The notes under the pieces are model-generated. The model worked only from the letters and a program-made list of their open reading frames with translations. It was not told the DNA's origin and did not search any database. Shown here piece by piece: positions 25,362 to 34,132 of a DNA stretch of 64,000 bases. The stretch's first letter is position 1, and each line of letters begins with the position of its first letter. Position numbers and translations under genes: made by a program. The stretch spans positions 1 through 64,000 of the forward strand of contig JASFYX010000039.1 of assembly GCA_045046885.1 (NCBI GenBank). The letters are read 5' to 3'. This stretch comes from CG1-02-35-72 sp045046885. Its GTDB lineage: Bacteria > Bacteroidota > Bacteroidia > Flavobacteriales > Flavobacteriaceae.

Positions 25362-26951
25362 TTATTCAAACTCGCTCGTAAAATGCAACTTAACCGTAGG
25401 GTATTTATCCTGTGTCATTTGAACCGAGAAAGCCGAATCGGCTAGAAAAACCAATTGTCCTTTTTTGTCTTTGGCTAGGTAGCGCTGTTTAACACGTTTG
25501 AATGCAGCGTACTCGTCATTTTTAGGGTCTTCGGGCTGCACCCAACAAGCTTTGTGTACATTGAGCATGTCGTAAGTACATTTAGCACCGTACTCGTGTT
25601 CTAAACGGTATTGAATCACTTCGTATTGCAATGCCCCAACAGTGCCAATTACTTTTCGACCATTGAGTCCTAAAGTAAATAACTGCGCTACCCCTTCATC
25701 CATTAATTGGTCAAGGCCTTTGGCCAATTGTTTAGATTTCATAGGGTCGGCATTGTTGACATATCTAAAATGCTCGGGTGAAAAATTGGGAATACCTCTA
25801 AATTGTAGTTGTTCTCCTTCGGTTAAGGTATCTCCTATTTTAAAATTACCGGTATCGTGCAAACCGACAATATCACCTGGATATGAGATATCTACAATCT
25901 CTTTTTTCTCGGCAAAAAAAGCATTGGGACTGGCAAACTTAAATTTCTTATTTTTTTTAACGTGTAAATAATTGGTGTTGCGCTTAAACATCCCCGAAAC
26001 TATTTTAACAAAAGCCAATCGGTCGCGGTGTTTGGGATCCATATTGGCGTGAATTTTAAATACAAAGCCTGTCATTTTAGCTTCTTCGGGGTGTACTATT
26101 CTAACATCAGCCTGCTTAGGTCGTGGTGACGGCGCAATTTCTACAAAGCAATCGAGTAGTTCTTTAACACCGAAGTTGTTCAGCGCCGAGCCAAAAAATA
26201 CAGGTTGTAAATTACCATCGAGATATTCTTGCTGGTTAAATGATGGATAAACCTCGTTTACCAATTCTAACTCCTCACGTAAAGTATTGGCGGCTGTTTC
26301 GCCTACTACATTATCTAATTCCAGATTTGTAATATCTTCAAACTCAAGCCCTTCAGAAATGGTTTGTTTGGCATCTCCTGAAAAGAGGTTCAGTTTTTTA
26401 CCCCAAACATTATAAATGCCTTTAAAATCGTAGCCCATACCAATGGGGAAACTCAGTGGTACGACTCTTAAACCTAATTTTTGTTCCACTTCGTCAAGTA
26501 AATCAAAAGCATCTTTACCTTCTCTATCCAATTTATTGATAAAAACTATCATAGGAATTTGGCGCATCCTACAGACTTCTACCAATTTTTCAGTTTGTTT
26601 CTCCACCCCTTTAGCTACATCAATCACTACAATAACACTGTCAACTGCTGTGAGTGTTCTAAAAGTGTCTTCGGCAAAATCTTTATGGCCGGGTGTATCT
26701 AAAATATTGATTTTTTTATCCTTATAAATAAAAGCCAAAACAGAAGTGGCTACAGAAATACCGCGTTGGCGTTCTATTTCCATAAAATCGGATGTCGCTC
26801 CTTTTTTTATCTTATTATTTTTAACAGCACCGGCTTCTTGAATAGCACCTCCAAACAACAAGAGTTTTTCTGTAAGCGTAGTTTTACCCGCATCGGGATG
26901 CGAAATGATACCAAAAGTACGGCGGCGTTTTATTTCTTCTAAAAAGGACAT
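25362..26951 (-). CDS. prfC: Peptide chain release factor 3
   Basis: The 529-aa product is the GTPase that removes RF1/RF2 from the ribosome after termination. G1 is SHPDAGKTTLTEK, G3 is DTPGHKDF, G4 is FINKLDR, and the RF3-specific C-terminal region follows. The ATG at 26949-26951 (MSFLEEIKRRRTFGIIS) was chosen. An upstream in-frame TTG at 26970-26972 is excluded because it is the end of the TATATTTG promoter box. The gene stands alone with promoter and terminator. Confidence 0.95.
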   Translation of the reverse strand: MSFLEEIKRRRTFGIISHPDAGKTTLTEKLLLFGGAIQEAGAVKNNKIKKGATSDFMEIERQRGISVATSVLAFIYKDKKINILDTPGHKDFAEDTFRTLTAVDSVIVVIDVAKGVEKQTEKLVEVCRMRQIPMIVFINKLDREGKDAFDLLDEVEQKLGLRVVPLSFPIGMGYDFKGIYNVWGKKLNLFSGDAKQTISEGLEFEDITNLELDNVVGETAANTLREELELVNEVYPSFNQQEYLDGNLQPVFFGSALNNFGVKELLDCFVEIAPSPRPKQADVRIVHPEEAKMTGFVFKIHANMDPKHRDRLAFVKIVSGMFKRNTNYLHVKKNKKFKFASPNAFFAEKKEIVDISYPGDIVGLHDTGNFKIGDTLTEGEQLQFRGIPNFSPEHFRYVNNADPMKSKQLAKGLDQLMDEGVAQLFTLGLNGRKVIGTVGALQYEVIQYRLEHEYGAKCTYDMLNVHKACWVQPEDPKNDEYAAFKRVKQRYLAKDKKGQLVFLADSAFSVQMTQDKYPTVKLHFTSEFE

Positions 26952-26969
26952 GTGCGTTTTTTGAGGATG

Positions 26970-26977
26970 CAAATATA
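26970..26977 (-). promoter_or_regulatory. -7 promoter box for prfC
   Basis: TATATTTG on the minus strand, 18 nt before the chosen prfC ATG. It contains the TTG that could be mistaken for a start codon. Confidence 0.6.
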
Positions 26978-27043
26978 GGGATTCTACTTTCTACTGAAAG
27001 TTATTTGAAATATAAAATCATTGTGTTTAACTTGTCCTTTCTC

Positions 27044-27116
27044 ATATACTGTACCTAAAGGCACAGTAAGTTTATTATAAATTGTCTGTTAGCCATATAT
27101 CGTCCCTAAAGGGACT
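27044..27116 (-). repeat. REPIN-like double-hairpin repeat, copy 1 (inverted)
   Basis: Two hairpins, 27048-27067 (ACTGTACC-TAAA-GGCACAGT, one mismatch) and 27102-27115 (GTCCC-TAAA-GGGAC), are separated by 34 nt. The whole stretch is an inverted, diverged copy of 29386-29458. It lies 124 bp before the 690-aa gene. Confidence 0.75.
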
Positions 27117-27198
27117 ACAATAAAAAGTGCTTAATTAAATTAACCATAAAGTGTTGATAAAAATCTAATACAAAGTAATTATATGGTAGTCTTTTAGT

Positions 27199-27206
27199 TA
27201 TTTTTG
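27199..27206 (+). promoter_or_regulatory. -7 promoter box for the 690-aa island gene
   Basis: TATTTTTG matches TAnnTTTG and ends 33 nt before the ATG at 27240. It suggests that the island gene has adapted to, or came from, a Bacteroidota host. Confidence 0.5.
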
Positions 27207-27239
27207 ATAAAATATGCAAAATCAAATTATTAATTAATA

Positions 27240-29312
27240 ATGATAGTTAGTTGTAAGGGGAAAGATTTCAAAAATAACATTAAGGTAATTTCTGACTATG
27301 TTTTATCCGAAGGTATTAATAATCAAGCACTCAAGCCTGATTATTTAATTCATTTATTGTCAATCTATTTACAGTCCCTAATATTCTATAAAAATAATGT
27401 TTTAAGAAAATATATAGTTGTATTAAATAAGAAACCCTTAATTATAAAATTTGGTAATTCTGACGACACGGGTAAAGAACATATTTTAGATTTTATTGAA
27501 ATTGGAGGACACATTGTGATTAAAATATTTAAGGATTTATCAAATACCAACGTAACAAAAAAAACATTTGAAAAATTACAAAAATTATTGATAGAAGTTA
27601 TTAACTCTAAACATATTAATTTTGTAGTAAAGTTTTCTATAATTCATTCAGAAACAAATGATTTTAGACAAACAAATGATAATCTGTTATTCTTGATTGA
27701 AGAAGAATTAGCTTTCCAAGCGATTTCAAATAGAATCAATTTGATATATTACTTGCTAAAGAATAAAGATAACCAACAGTATAAAGATAATTCTGACAAA
27801 ATTTTCAGCCTTTTTAATGACTATATTAAATTTTATTTTAAAAACTGTATTTATAGAAATCATTTTATCAAAGGTATTAACATAGTTGATTCTGAATTAG
27901 ATAAGTTTAATCAAAATAACTTAAGTGACACTTCTGATAAGAATGAATTAATAAATATTATTTTAGATAGTCTCATTACATACAATAATCTATTTCAATT
28001 AATATCAAAAGAAGTGATTAATGAATACTTTGATGATTATAAAAAATATTTAAATAATTCAAATCAAAGTAAATTACTAAGCCATATTAATTTCAACCCT
28101 AATAATTTCTCACTTGATGATTTTAATTTTAAAATGGTCTCTCCTGGTTATGGTAATACCGATTTAAATGAATTGACGTCTCATATTTATTTTGTTATTC
28201 AAGTTAGTGGAAACTGGGGAGATTTCAGTATCATAAAAGATGGTATTTTAATAGAATTTAAAAAAATTAATAATTTATATGATGATCCAATATTTTCAAT
28301 GTATGATTCAACAAATCTTAATTTAAATGGCATGCCTTTATCAATTTTTTCAGATACAGTTGGAAATATTTCAACTTCTTGCCAAATAACATTTAATATC
28401 AATAATTTTTATCATCCAGATTTTGAAATTGTAAATGGCACAGTAAAACAATATGATTTAAGCCTAACTAAAGCAAAACATGGTGGAAAATATTATCCAC
28501 ATAAAGATCTTTTAGTCGAAATCTTATATAAATTAAAGAATGAAAATAAATTACCATTCGATTTAAAAAAAGAAGATATAAATTCAAGCTTGATTTCTAA
28601 TTATTATATTTTATATAAAAATAGAGATAAGGTTATAGATCAAAAAATATATTCAATAACTAATTTTAACTCTTTCTATAAATTGAAAGAAAGATATTTC
28701 GAAAATATCAACCGTTTTGAACTAGAAAACAATAGTAGCTTTAGAGATTTTATGAATAATTTTGAGATTTTTAATTCAAAACAATTTTTAGAATTTTGTT
28801 ATTTTTTTCTAGAAAAGACTATAAAAAAGTCAATCGAATACGGAGGCCTTTACAAAAACATGTGGACTGATAAGAAAGGAGAACTTACTCCCATATTAGA
28901 GGTTAAGGCTCAACTTATAATTTATAACCAAATTCGACTACTTCTAGAAATGAATGGCGTTAGTATTCTACGTGAACCTGTTTCTGCTAATGGGAGCTTA
29001 GATTTTTATTTTCATTATACCCTTAATAATAAATCATTAAAGGTTTGTGTCGAGTTAAAGAACGGACATCATCAAGAAGTCGATACAGGTAACTATAAGC
29101 AATTATCCGAATATATAAACGATACTGGAGATAAAGAGGGTATTTATTTAGTGCTATGGTATAAAAGCAACAATTTTAAGAAACCAACTAAATATAAATC
29201 TATTGATGATTTACAAAAAAAATTAGATTCCAACCCAACAAAAGGGTTAAGAATAAAAAATATGATTATTGATTGCTCAAACGATAAAATATCTCCTTCA
29301 AAAAAAAGATAG
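27240..29312 (+). CDS. Uncharacterised 690-aa protein with C-terminal PD-(D/E)XK-like nuclease motif
   Basis: I do not recognise the family. The first about 460 residues are Asn/Lys/Ile-rich and mostly helical with no known motif. Near the C-terminus, Asp588 (GSLDFYFHY) and Glu605-Leu-Lys607 (VCVELKNGHH) form a D-x16-E-x-K pattern in a beta-strand setting, as in PD-(D/E)XK restriction-like nucleases. The gene is clearly AT-richer than its neighbours: two 60-base lines counted by eye had 13 and 18 G+C. It is bracketed by inverted copies of a double-hairpin repeat and followed by an IS200-like transposase, so horizontal acquisition is likely. A defence or selfish-element role is inference. Confidence 0.6.
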   Translation: MIVSCKGKDFKNNIKVISDYVLSEGINNQALKPDYLIHLLSIYLQSLIFYKNNVLRKYIVVLNKKPLIIKFGNSDDTGKEHILDFIEIGGHIVIKIFKDLSNTNVTKKTFEKLQKLLIEVINSKHINFVVKFSIIHSETNDFRQTNDNLLFLIEEELAFQAISNRINLIYYLLKNKDNQQYKDNSDKIFSLFNDYIKFYFKNCIYRNHFIKGINIVDSELDKFNQNNLSDTSDKNELINIILDSLITYNNLFQLISKEVINEYFDDYKKYLNNSNQSKLLSHINFNPNNFSLDDFNFKMVSPGYGNTDLNELTSHIYFVIQVSGNWGDFSIIKDGILIEFKKINNLYDDPIFSMYDSTNLNLNGMPLSIFSDTVGNISTSCQITFNINNFYHPDFEIVNGTVKQYDLSLTKAKHGGKYYPHKDLLVEILYKLKNENKLPFDLKKEDINSSLISNYYILYKNRDKVIDQKIYSITNFNSFYKLKERYFENINRFELENNSSFRDFMNNFEIFNSKQFLEFCYFFLEKTIKKSIEYGGLYKNMWTDKKGELTPILEVKAQLIIYNQIRLLLEMNGVSILREPVSANGSLDFYFHYTLNNKSLKVCVELKNGHHQEVDTGNYKQLSEYINDTGDKEGIYLVLWYKSNNFKKPTKYKSIDDLQKKLDSNPTKGLRIKNMIIDCSNDKISPSKKR

Positions 29313-29385
29313 TTTTTCAGTTCTTCTCTAAATGAACAATAATAAAAATTATTCTTTTATGAATTTTATATTTTCGATTTATATT

Positions 29386-29458
29386 GTCCCGTAGGGACGA
29401 CATATAGCTAATAAAATGTTTAGACTTGGTTTAACTGTGCCTTTAGGTACAGCATATA
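29386..29458 (+). repeat. REPIN-like double-hairpin repeat, copy 2
   Basis: GTCCC-GTA-GGGAC (29386-29398) and ACTGTGCC-TTTA-GGTACAG(C) (29434-29453) repeat, in inverse orientation, the element at 27044-27116. The second hairpin is identical to the inverse of copy 1 over 19 of 20 bases. It lies 58 bp before the transposase gene. Confidence 0.75.
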
Positions 29459-29484
29459 AATCTTAAAATATAAATAATTATAAC

Positions 29485-29492
29485 TACCTTTG
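29485..29492 (+). promoter_or_regulatory. -7 promoter box for the Y1 transposase
   Basis: TACCTTTG matches TAnnTTTG and ends 23 nt before the ATG at 29516. Confidence 0.45.
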
Positions 29493-29515
29493 ATTTAGCA
29501 ATTTACTAAGATGTT

Positions 29516-29977
29516 ATGGCAAATACTTATACACAAATATATGTTCAAGTAGTAATTGTTGTTAAAAACAGACAATGTCTTATAAAAAATACTTGGAAAA
29601 CCGAGCTATATAAATACATTACAGGTATTATTAAAAATAACGGACATAAAGTTATGCAAATAAACGGTGTGACGGATCACATTCATATTTTAATTGGTTT
29701 AAAACCGAGTCAATCACTATCTGAATTAATGAAATATGTTAAACAAGATTCATCTAAATGGGTTAATCAGAATAATTTTTTAAAAGTTAAGTTTTCTTGG
29801 CAAAGCGGCTATGGTGCCTTTAGTTATGCAACTTCTCAAGTCCCTAACGTCATTAGTTATATCCAAAACCAAGAAGAACATCATAAAAAGAAGTCATTTT
29901 CTGAAGAGTATTTAGACTTTTTAAACGACTATAAAATTTCATTTGATAAGCAATACCTGTTTCGCTCTGTAAAATAA
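29516..29977 (+). CDS. IS200/IS605-type Y1 (HUH) transposase, possibly REP-associated
   Basis: The 153-aa product is a full-length TnpA: His55-Ile-His57 in TDHIHILIGL is the HUH metal motif, and Tyr115 in VISYIQNQEEHHKKK is the expected nucleophile. Such enzymes cut and join single-stranded DNA at hairpins. A double-hairpin repeat lies 58 bp upstream and an inverted copy lies 2.4 kb away, but nothing similar follows the gene: the next gene starts only 19 bp after the stop. So there is no IS200 right end, which suggests a REP-associated (RAYT-like) or truncated element rather than an intact insertion sequence. No tnpB is present. Confidence 0.9.
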   Translation: MANTYTQIYVQVVIVVKNRQCLIKNTWKTELYKYITGIIKNNGHKVMQINGVTDHIHILIGLKPSQSLSELMKYVKQDSSKWVNQNNFLKVKFSWQSGYGAFSYATSQVPNVISYIQNQEEHHKKKSFSEEYLDFLNDYKISFDKQYLFRSVK

Positions 29978-29995
29978 ACACCTTTAAATTAAAAA

Positions 29996-30553
29996 ATGGC
30001 ATTTCAAAAATTAACTACTTCCCGTCTAACTTTAAGATTTATTAAACAATCTGATATAGAAAATATTCACAATTTACAATCTATACCAGAGGTAGATAAA
30101 TACAATACATTGGGTATTCCTAAAGATTTATCTGAGACAAAAGCGGTAATGATGCCTTCTTTTAAAGATTTAAAACAAGACGCTATTAAACGTTACACTT
30201 TTGTAATTGAACTGAATAAAAGTCAAGAATTCATAGGGCTAATCGCTCTGAATTTAGGAAATCCTAAATATAAAAGTGCCGAAGTTTGGTATAAATTACT
30301 GCCGAAATATTGGCGCAAAGGCTACGCAACAGAAACTGTTAACATTTTGTTGGAATTTGGCTTTAACACCCTTAAATTACACCGCATTGAAGCGGGTTGT
30401 GCTGTAAATAATATAGGATCTATAAAAGTTTTAGAAAAAGTAGGGATGTCATACGAAGGACGTAAAAGAAAGACATTACCCTTAAAATCTGGATGGAGCG
30501 ATAACTTTGAATATGGTATTCTTGAAAGCGATTACAAATTTTCATCTAAATAG
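29996..30553 (+). CDS. GNAT family N-acetyltransferase (RimJ/RimL-like)
   Basis: The 185-aa product matches the ribosomal-protein-acetyltransferase branch: LTTSRLTLRFIKQSDIENIHNL at the start, the acetyl-CoA loop KYWRKGYATETVNILLEFGF around residue 103, and NIGSIKVLEKVGMSYEGRKRK near the C-terminus. It transfers an acetyl group to an amine, perhaps a protein N-terminus or an antibiotic; the substrate is unknown. It starts 19 bp after the transposase gene, which might place it at the edge of the mobile island, but its base composition looks ordinary. Confidence 0.88.
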   Translation: MAFQKLTTSRLTLRFIKQSDIENIHNLQSIPEVDKYNTLGIPKDLSETKAVMMPSFKDLKQDAIKRYTFVIELNKSQEFIGLIALNLGNPKYKSAEVWYKLLPKYWRKGYATETVNILLEFGFNTLKLHRIEAGCAVNNIGSIKVLEKVGMSYEGRKRKTLPLKSGWSDNFEYGILESDYKFSSK

Positions 30554-30645
30554 AGCTACAAATATTTATAGTTTATTAAGGCATTACATTCATTAAAAAG
30601 AATATCTTTACCGATTATTAATTTCAAACTAAAAAACAACCAAAA

Positions 30646-32466
30646 ATGAAGCCTAAACACTCCTTTCATATCCCCGTTATGGGTATTGGGTTTACTATTG
30701 ACACCCCTTTAAAAGTCTCGAAATTCGGCATAGATTCTGTCATTTCTTTGGTAGATGATATTCTGCTTGAAAAATTGCGTAAAATGTATTGCGAAAAGTT
30801 TAAAATGCCTTACCAAGAAATCTCAAATAAAATTGAAGATTTTCGCGCTAAACGCATCACCTCTTATCTCAATATGATAAATGATTTGGCTAAAGAAAAG
30901 TTTGAAGATTTAAAAAACAGTTCTCACGATAAAATTGAAGATATTAAAGCTTATTTTAACATGCTTCCTGACGGATTAGCTGTTAAAAATGAGTTTAAAA
31001 AGTTACTAGACAGTCAGTCTCCTTTTGAAGATTTAAAGCAATGGTTGAAAGAAACTATGACAATGGGTAGCATTGATGTGAATATCATGACCAAAGTCGA
31101 TAAAGAGAATTATTTAAAAGGTGAAAAATTACCTTCAATTTACAATGATGCACATGCTGCATTACGTGGTTTTGCCGAAAGCGATTTAAATTCTTCCGTA
31201 ATTTTATCAGCAGGAATGAACCCTAGATTATATGCTTATCTTGAAGAATTTGCTGATTTTTTCCCAGATGAAAATGGCAACATAAAAAAGAAAATTATTT
31301 TGAAGGTGAGCGATTTCCGCTCGGCTTTAATTCAGGGGAAATTTTTAGCAAAAAAAGGTATTTGGATTTCCGAATACCGTATAGAATCAGGATTAAATTG
31401 TGGTGGTCATGCTTTTGCAACAGACGGCTATTTAATGGGTCCTATCTTATCAGAGTTTAAAGAAAAGCGCCAAGAACTTTCTCAAGAGATTTACAGTATA
31501 CTAGTTAGGTCACTTGAAAATAAAAATCGCATTATTCCTAAAACACCTTTAACTATAAAAATTACGGCTCAAGGCGGTGTTGGCACAACTGCCGAACATC
31601 AATTTTTAATAGACCAATACAATGTTGATTCAGTGGGTTGGGGTACACCTTTTTTATTGGTTCCTGAAGTGACTAATGTAGATGACAAAACACTCAATCA
31701 ATTGGTTAAAGCTAAAGAAGACGATTTGTATTTGAGTAATATTTCGCCATTAGGCGTTCCTTTTAACAGTCTAAGAGGCAATACAAAAGATGCCGAACGT
31801 ATTGCGCAAGTTAATACTGGGCGTCCTGGCAGTGCTTGTCCAAGACAGTTTGTTAAGCTGAGCAAAGAATTCTCTGAAAAAGCTATTTGTTTGGCATCAC
31901 GTCAGTATCAAAGTTTAAAAATTAAAACTTTGGAAGCTATGAATTTGTCGACTGAAGCATATCAAAAAAAATACAATGCTATTGTTGAAAAAACGTGTAC
32001 TTGTGTCGGATTAGGGACTTCTGCCCTTTTGGTTAATGGATTAGATACCAAAACCGAAGGTCTCGGCGTATCAGTTTGCCCAGGTCCTAATATGGCTTAT
32101 TTTTCAAAAATTATGACACTTAAAGAAATGGTTGCTCATATTTATGGCAGAAATAATGTAATTTCAAGAACAGATCGTCCTAATATGTTTATCAACGAAA
32201 TCAATATTTATATTGACTATTTAAAAGATAAATTTGATGAAGCTAAAGAAGATATTACTGCTAAACAAGGAAAGTATTTTTTAAATTTTGCTAGCAATCT
32301 CAATGATGGTATTCAATATTACAATAATCTATTTACCGACTTTAAAGACAAGTTTACCGAAACAAAATCGGATATATTAAGAGATTTAGAAGATTGTAAA
32401 GAAGCTTTGAATCTTTTAAATCTTGACATTCAAAATCATCAATTAATAGCTGTTCCGGTAAAATAG
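30646..32466 (+). CDS. Uncharacterised 606-aa protein with TIM-barrel-like and cysteine-rich segments
   Basis: I do not know this family, though I have the impression of a conserved Bacteroidota protein. The first about 150 residues are helical. Then come GLNCGGHAFATDG, ITAQGGVGTTAEHQFL and DSVGWGTPFLLVPE, which resemble the phosphate-binding end of FMN-dependent TIM-barrel enzymes such as glutamate synthase or nitronate monooxygenase. Further on, GSACPRQ, CTCVGLG and VCPGPNMAYF give cysteines that could hold an iron-sulfur cluster. The C-terminal about 90 residues are again helical. There is no signal peptide. It is 15 bp upstream of an HI0933-like flavoprotein gene, so the two are probably cotranscribed. 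Confidence 0.7.
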   Translation: MKPKHSFHIPVMGIGFTIDTPLKVSKFGIDSVISLVDDILLEKLRKMYCEKFKMPYQEISNKIEDFRAKRITSYLNMINDLAKEKFEDLKNSSHDKIEDIKAYFNMLPDGLAVKNEFKKLLDSQSPFEDLKQWLKETMTMGSIDVNIMTKVDKENYLKGEKLPSIYNDAHAALRGFAESDLNSSVILSAGMNPRLYAYLEEFADFFPDENGNIKKKIILKVSDFRSALIQGKFLAKKGIWISEYRIESGLNCGGHAFATDGYLMGPILSEFKEKRQELSQEIYSILVRSLENKNRIIPKTPLTIKITAQGGVGTTAEHQFLIDQYNVDSVGWGTPFLLVPEVTNVDDKTLNQLVKAKEDDLYLSNISPLGVPFNSLRGNTKDAERIAQVNTGRPGSACPRQFVKLSKEFSEKAICLASRQYQSLKIKTLEAMNLSTEAYQKKYNAIVEKTCTCVGLGTSALLVNGLDTKTEGLGVSVCPGPNMAYFSKIMTLKEMVAHIYGRNNVISRTDRPNMFINEINIYIDYLKDKFDEAKEDITAKQGKYFLNFASNLNDGIQYYNNLFTDFKDKFTETKSDILRDLEDCKEALNLLNLDIQNHQLIAVPVK

Positions 32467-32481
32467 TTTTATATTGTCTAA

Positions 32482-33687
32482 ATGAAAACTTTTATTGTAA
32501 TTGGTGGTGGTGCCGCTGGCTATTTTGCAGCCATTAATACTGCTGAAAGACATCCCGATTTAAAAGTTATTATCCTTGAAGCTACAAGTAAGGTTTTACA
32601 AAAAGTAAAAGTTTCTGGCGGTGGTCGCTGTAATGTAACCAATGCTTGTTTTGAACCTAAAGAATTGGTGAAAAACTATCCCAGAGGTCAAAAAGAATTA
32701 TTGGGCCCTTTTCATCAGTTTATGACAGGCGATACAATGCAATGGTTTGAAGAACGGGATGTACCTTTAAAAATTGAAGAAGATAATAGGGTTTTTCCAA
32801 AATCAAATAGTTCGCAAAGTATTATAGATTGTTTTCTCGGTCAAGCCGATAAATATGGTGTCGAACTCCTAACCAATCATCGCGTAAGCAGTATTAAAAA
32901 AGAAGGCTATTTATTTAAAATCCTAATGCCTCAAAAAACTTTTACAGCAGATTATCTGCTGATTGCTACAGGCAGTAGCTCCAAAATGTTTCCAATAATT
33001 AAAAGTTTAGGTCATAAAATTATGGATACTATCCCCTCTTTATTCACTTTTAATATTGCTGATAAACGTCTGAAAGGTAATATGGGGCTTTCTGTGCCTT
33101 TTGGACGTGTAAAAGTTTTAAATACAAAACTAATTGCACAAGGGCCTATTTTAATTACACATTGGGGATTGAGCGGCCCCGCCATTTTAAAACTCTCGGC
33201 TTGGGGAGCTCTTGATTTAAATCAAAAGAATTACCAGTTTGAAATTGAAGTCAATTGGTGCGATAAAAAGCAAGAAACTGTATTAAATTTATTGACTATT
33301 CATAAAAAAGAATATCCCAAAAAACGGATATATTTATACAGCCCTTTTAAAGAAATTCCGAAACGTTTGTGGCAAAAGTTGTTTGAGGTTTCTGAAATTC
33401 AAGAGCAAACAACTTGGGCACAATTAAGTAATACCCAGCTACAAAATCTGGTAAAGCAACTCACTAAAAGTTTTTTTAAAGTCACTGGTAAAAGCACTTT
33501 TAAAGAAGAATTTGTAACGGCGGGAGGTGTTAATTTAAAAGAAATTAATTTTAAACACTTTGAAAGCAAACTACATAAAAACCTCTTTTTTGCCGGTGAA
33601 GTTTTAAATATTGATGCCGTAACAGGCGGATTTAATTTTCAGAATGCGTGGACAGGTGCTTGGATTGTAGCACAGTCTTTAAAATAA
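32482..33687 (+). CDS. HI0933/YhiN-family FAD-dependent oxidoreductase
   Basis: The 401-aa product has the FAD-binding GGGAAGYFAA at residues 8-17 and the family marker KVSGGGRCNVTN around residue 45. The C-terminus carries FAGEVLNIDAVTGGFNFQNAWTGAW, the standard last FAD contact. Proteins of this family are flavoproteins of unclear physiological role. It follows the 606-aa protein by 15 bp; a shared redox task is plausible but not shown. A terminator overlaps its stop. Confidence 0.88.
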   Translation: MKTFIVIGGGAAGYFAAINTAERHPDLKVIILEATSKVLQKVKVSGGGRCNVTNACFEPKELVKNYPRGQKELLGPFHQFMTGDTMQWFEERDVPLKIEEDNRVFPKSNSSQSIIDCFLGQADKYGVELLTNHRVSSIKKEGYLFKILMPQKTFTADYLLIATGSSSKMFPIIKSLGHKIMDTIPSLFTFNIADKRLKGNMGLSVPFGRVKVLNTKLIAQGPILITHWGLSGPAILKLSAWGALDLNQKNYQFEIEVNWCDKKQETVLNLLTIHKKEYPKKRIYLYSPFKEIPKRLWQKLFEVSEIQEQTTWAQLSNTQLQNLVKQLTKSFFKVTGKSTFKEEFVTAGGVNLKEINFKHFESKLHKNLFFAGEVLNIDAVTGGFNFQNAWTGAWIVAQSLK

Positions 33688-33720
33688 AAAAGTCCTCTAA
33701 TTTTCATAAAAGGACTTTTT
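33687..33720 (+). terminator. Terminator after the HI0933-like gene
   Basis: AAAAAGTCCT (33687-33696) and AGGACTTTTT (33711-33720), loop of 14 nt. It could serve the convergent ExbB-like gene as well, because the tail runs both ways. Confidence 0.75.
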
Positions 33721-33744
33721 AATAGTTCAACTGATAAATATGTT

Positions 33745-34095
33745 TTATTCAGTACGCAACCAAGTCAATAAAATAATACCAATTCTACCAATTAAAAAAG
33801 TTACAAAGCCAAACATAGGTACAATAAAACTAATTTTCAAACCCGCTGCCAACATTGCTGGCGAAATATCACCCGCTGCCTCAATGGCGTCAAAGGCGCC
33901 AATTAAACCAATTACCTGCCCTAAAAGCCCCCAAACAAAAGCAAATAGACTTACAGAACTAATGAGTTTTAATGTCTTCTGTACATTCCCTTTATTGATA
34001 AATCCCTTTACTGTTAAGGCAATATTAACAATAATTAAAAGCACTAGTGGATACATAAAAGTTGGGCCACCGTCATTAATAATAGATAAAAACAT
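33745..34095 (-). CDS. Short MotA/TolQ/ExbB-family membrane protein
   Basis: The 116-aa product is three hydrophobic segments (about residues 14-34, 45-66 and 88-112) with the sequence VWGLLGQVIGLIGAFDAIEAAGD, the conserved core of ExbB-type proton channels. It is shorter than normal ExbB (about 220-240 aa), lacking the cytoplasmic loop, and no exbD or tonB partner is adjacent. This short type is common in Bacteroidota; whether it forms a channel is unknown. A perfect -7 box lies 29 nt upstream. Confidence 0.78.
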   Translation of the reverse strand: MFLSIINDGGPTFMYPLVLLIIVNIALTVKGFINKGNVQKTLKLISSVSLFAFVWGLLGQVIGLIGAFDAIEAAGDISPAMLAAGLKISFIVPMFGFVTFLIGRIGIILLTWLRTE

Positions 34096-34124
34096 AATAG
34101 TTAAATTTTAAAGTTATACAGGGT

Positions 34125-34132
34125 CAAAAGTA
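34125..34132 (-). promoter_or_regulatory. -7 promoter box for the ExbB-like gene
   Basis: TACTTTTG on the minus strand, 29 nt before the ATG at 34093-34095. Confidence 0.45.

Noticed and set aside
29516..29977. Intact IS200 insertion sequence with two ends
   Set aside because: No right-end hairpin before the GNAT gene 19 bp downstream.
33740..34111. 123-aa open frame on the plus strand opposite the ExbB-like gene
   Set aside because: The minus-strand frame encodes a recognisable membrane protein with a promoter; the plus frame is its antisense.
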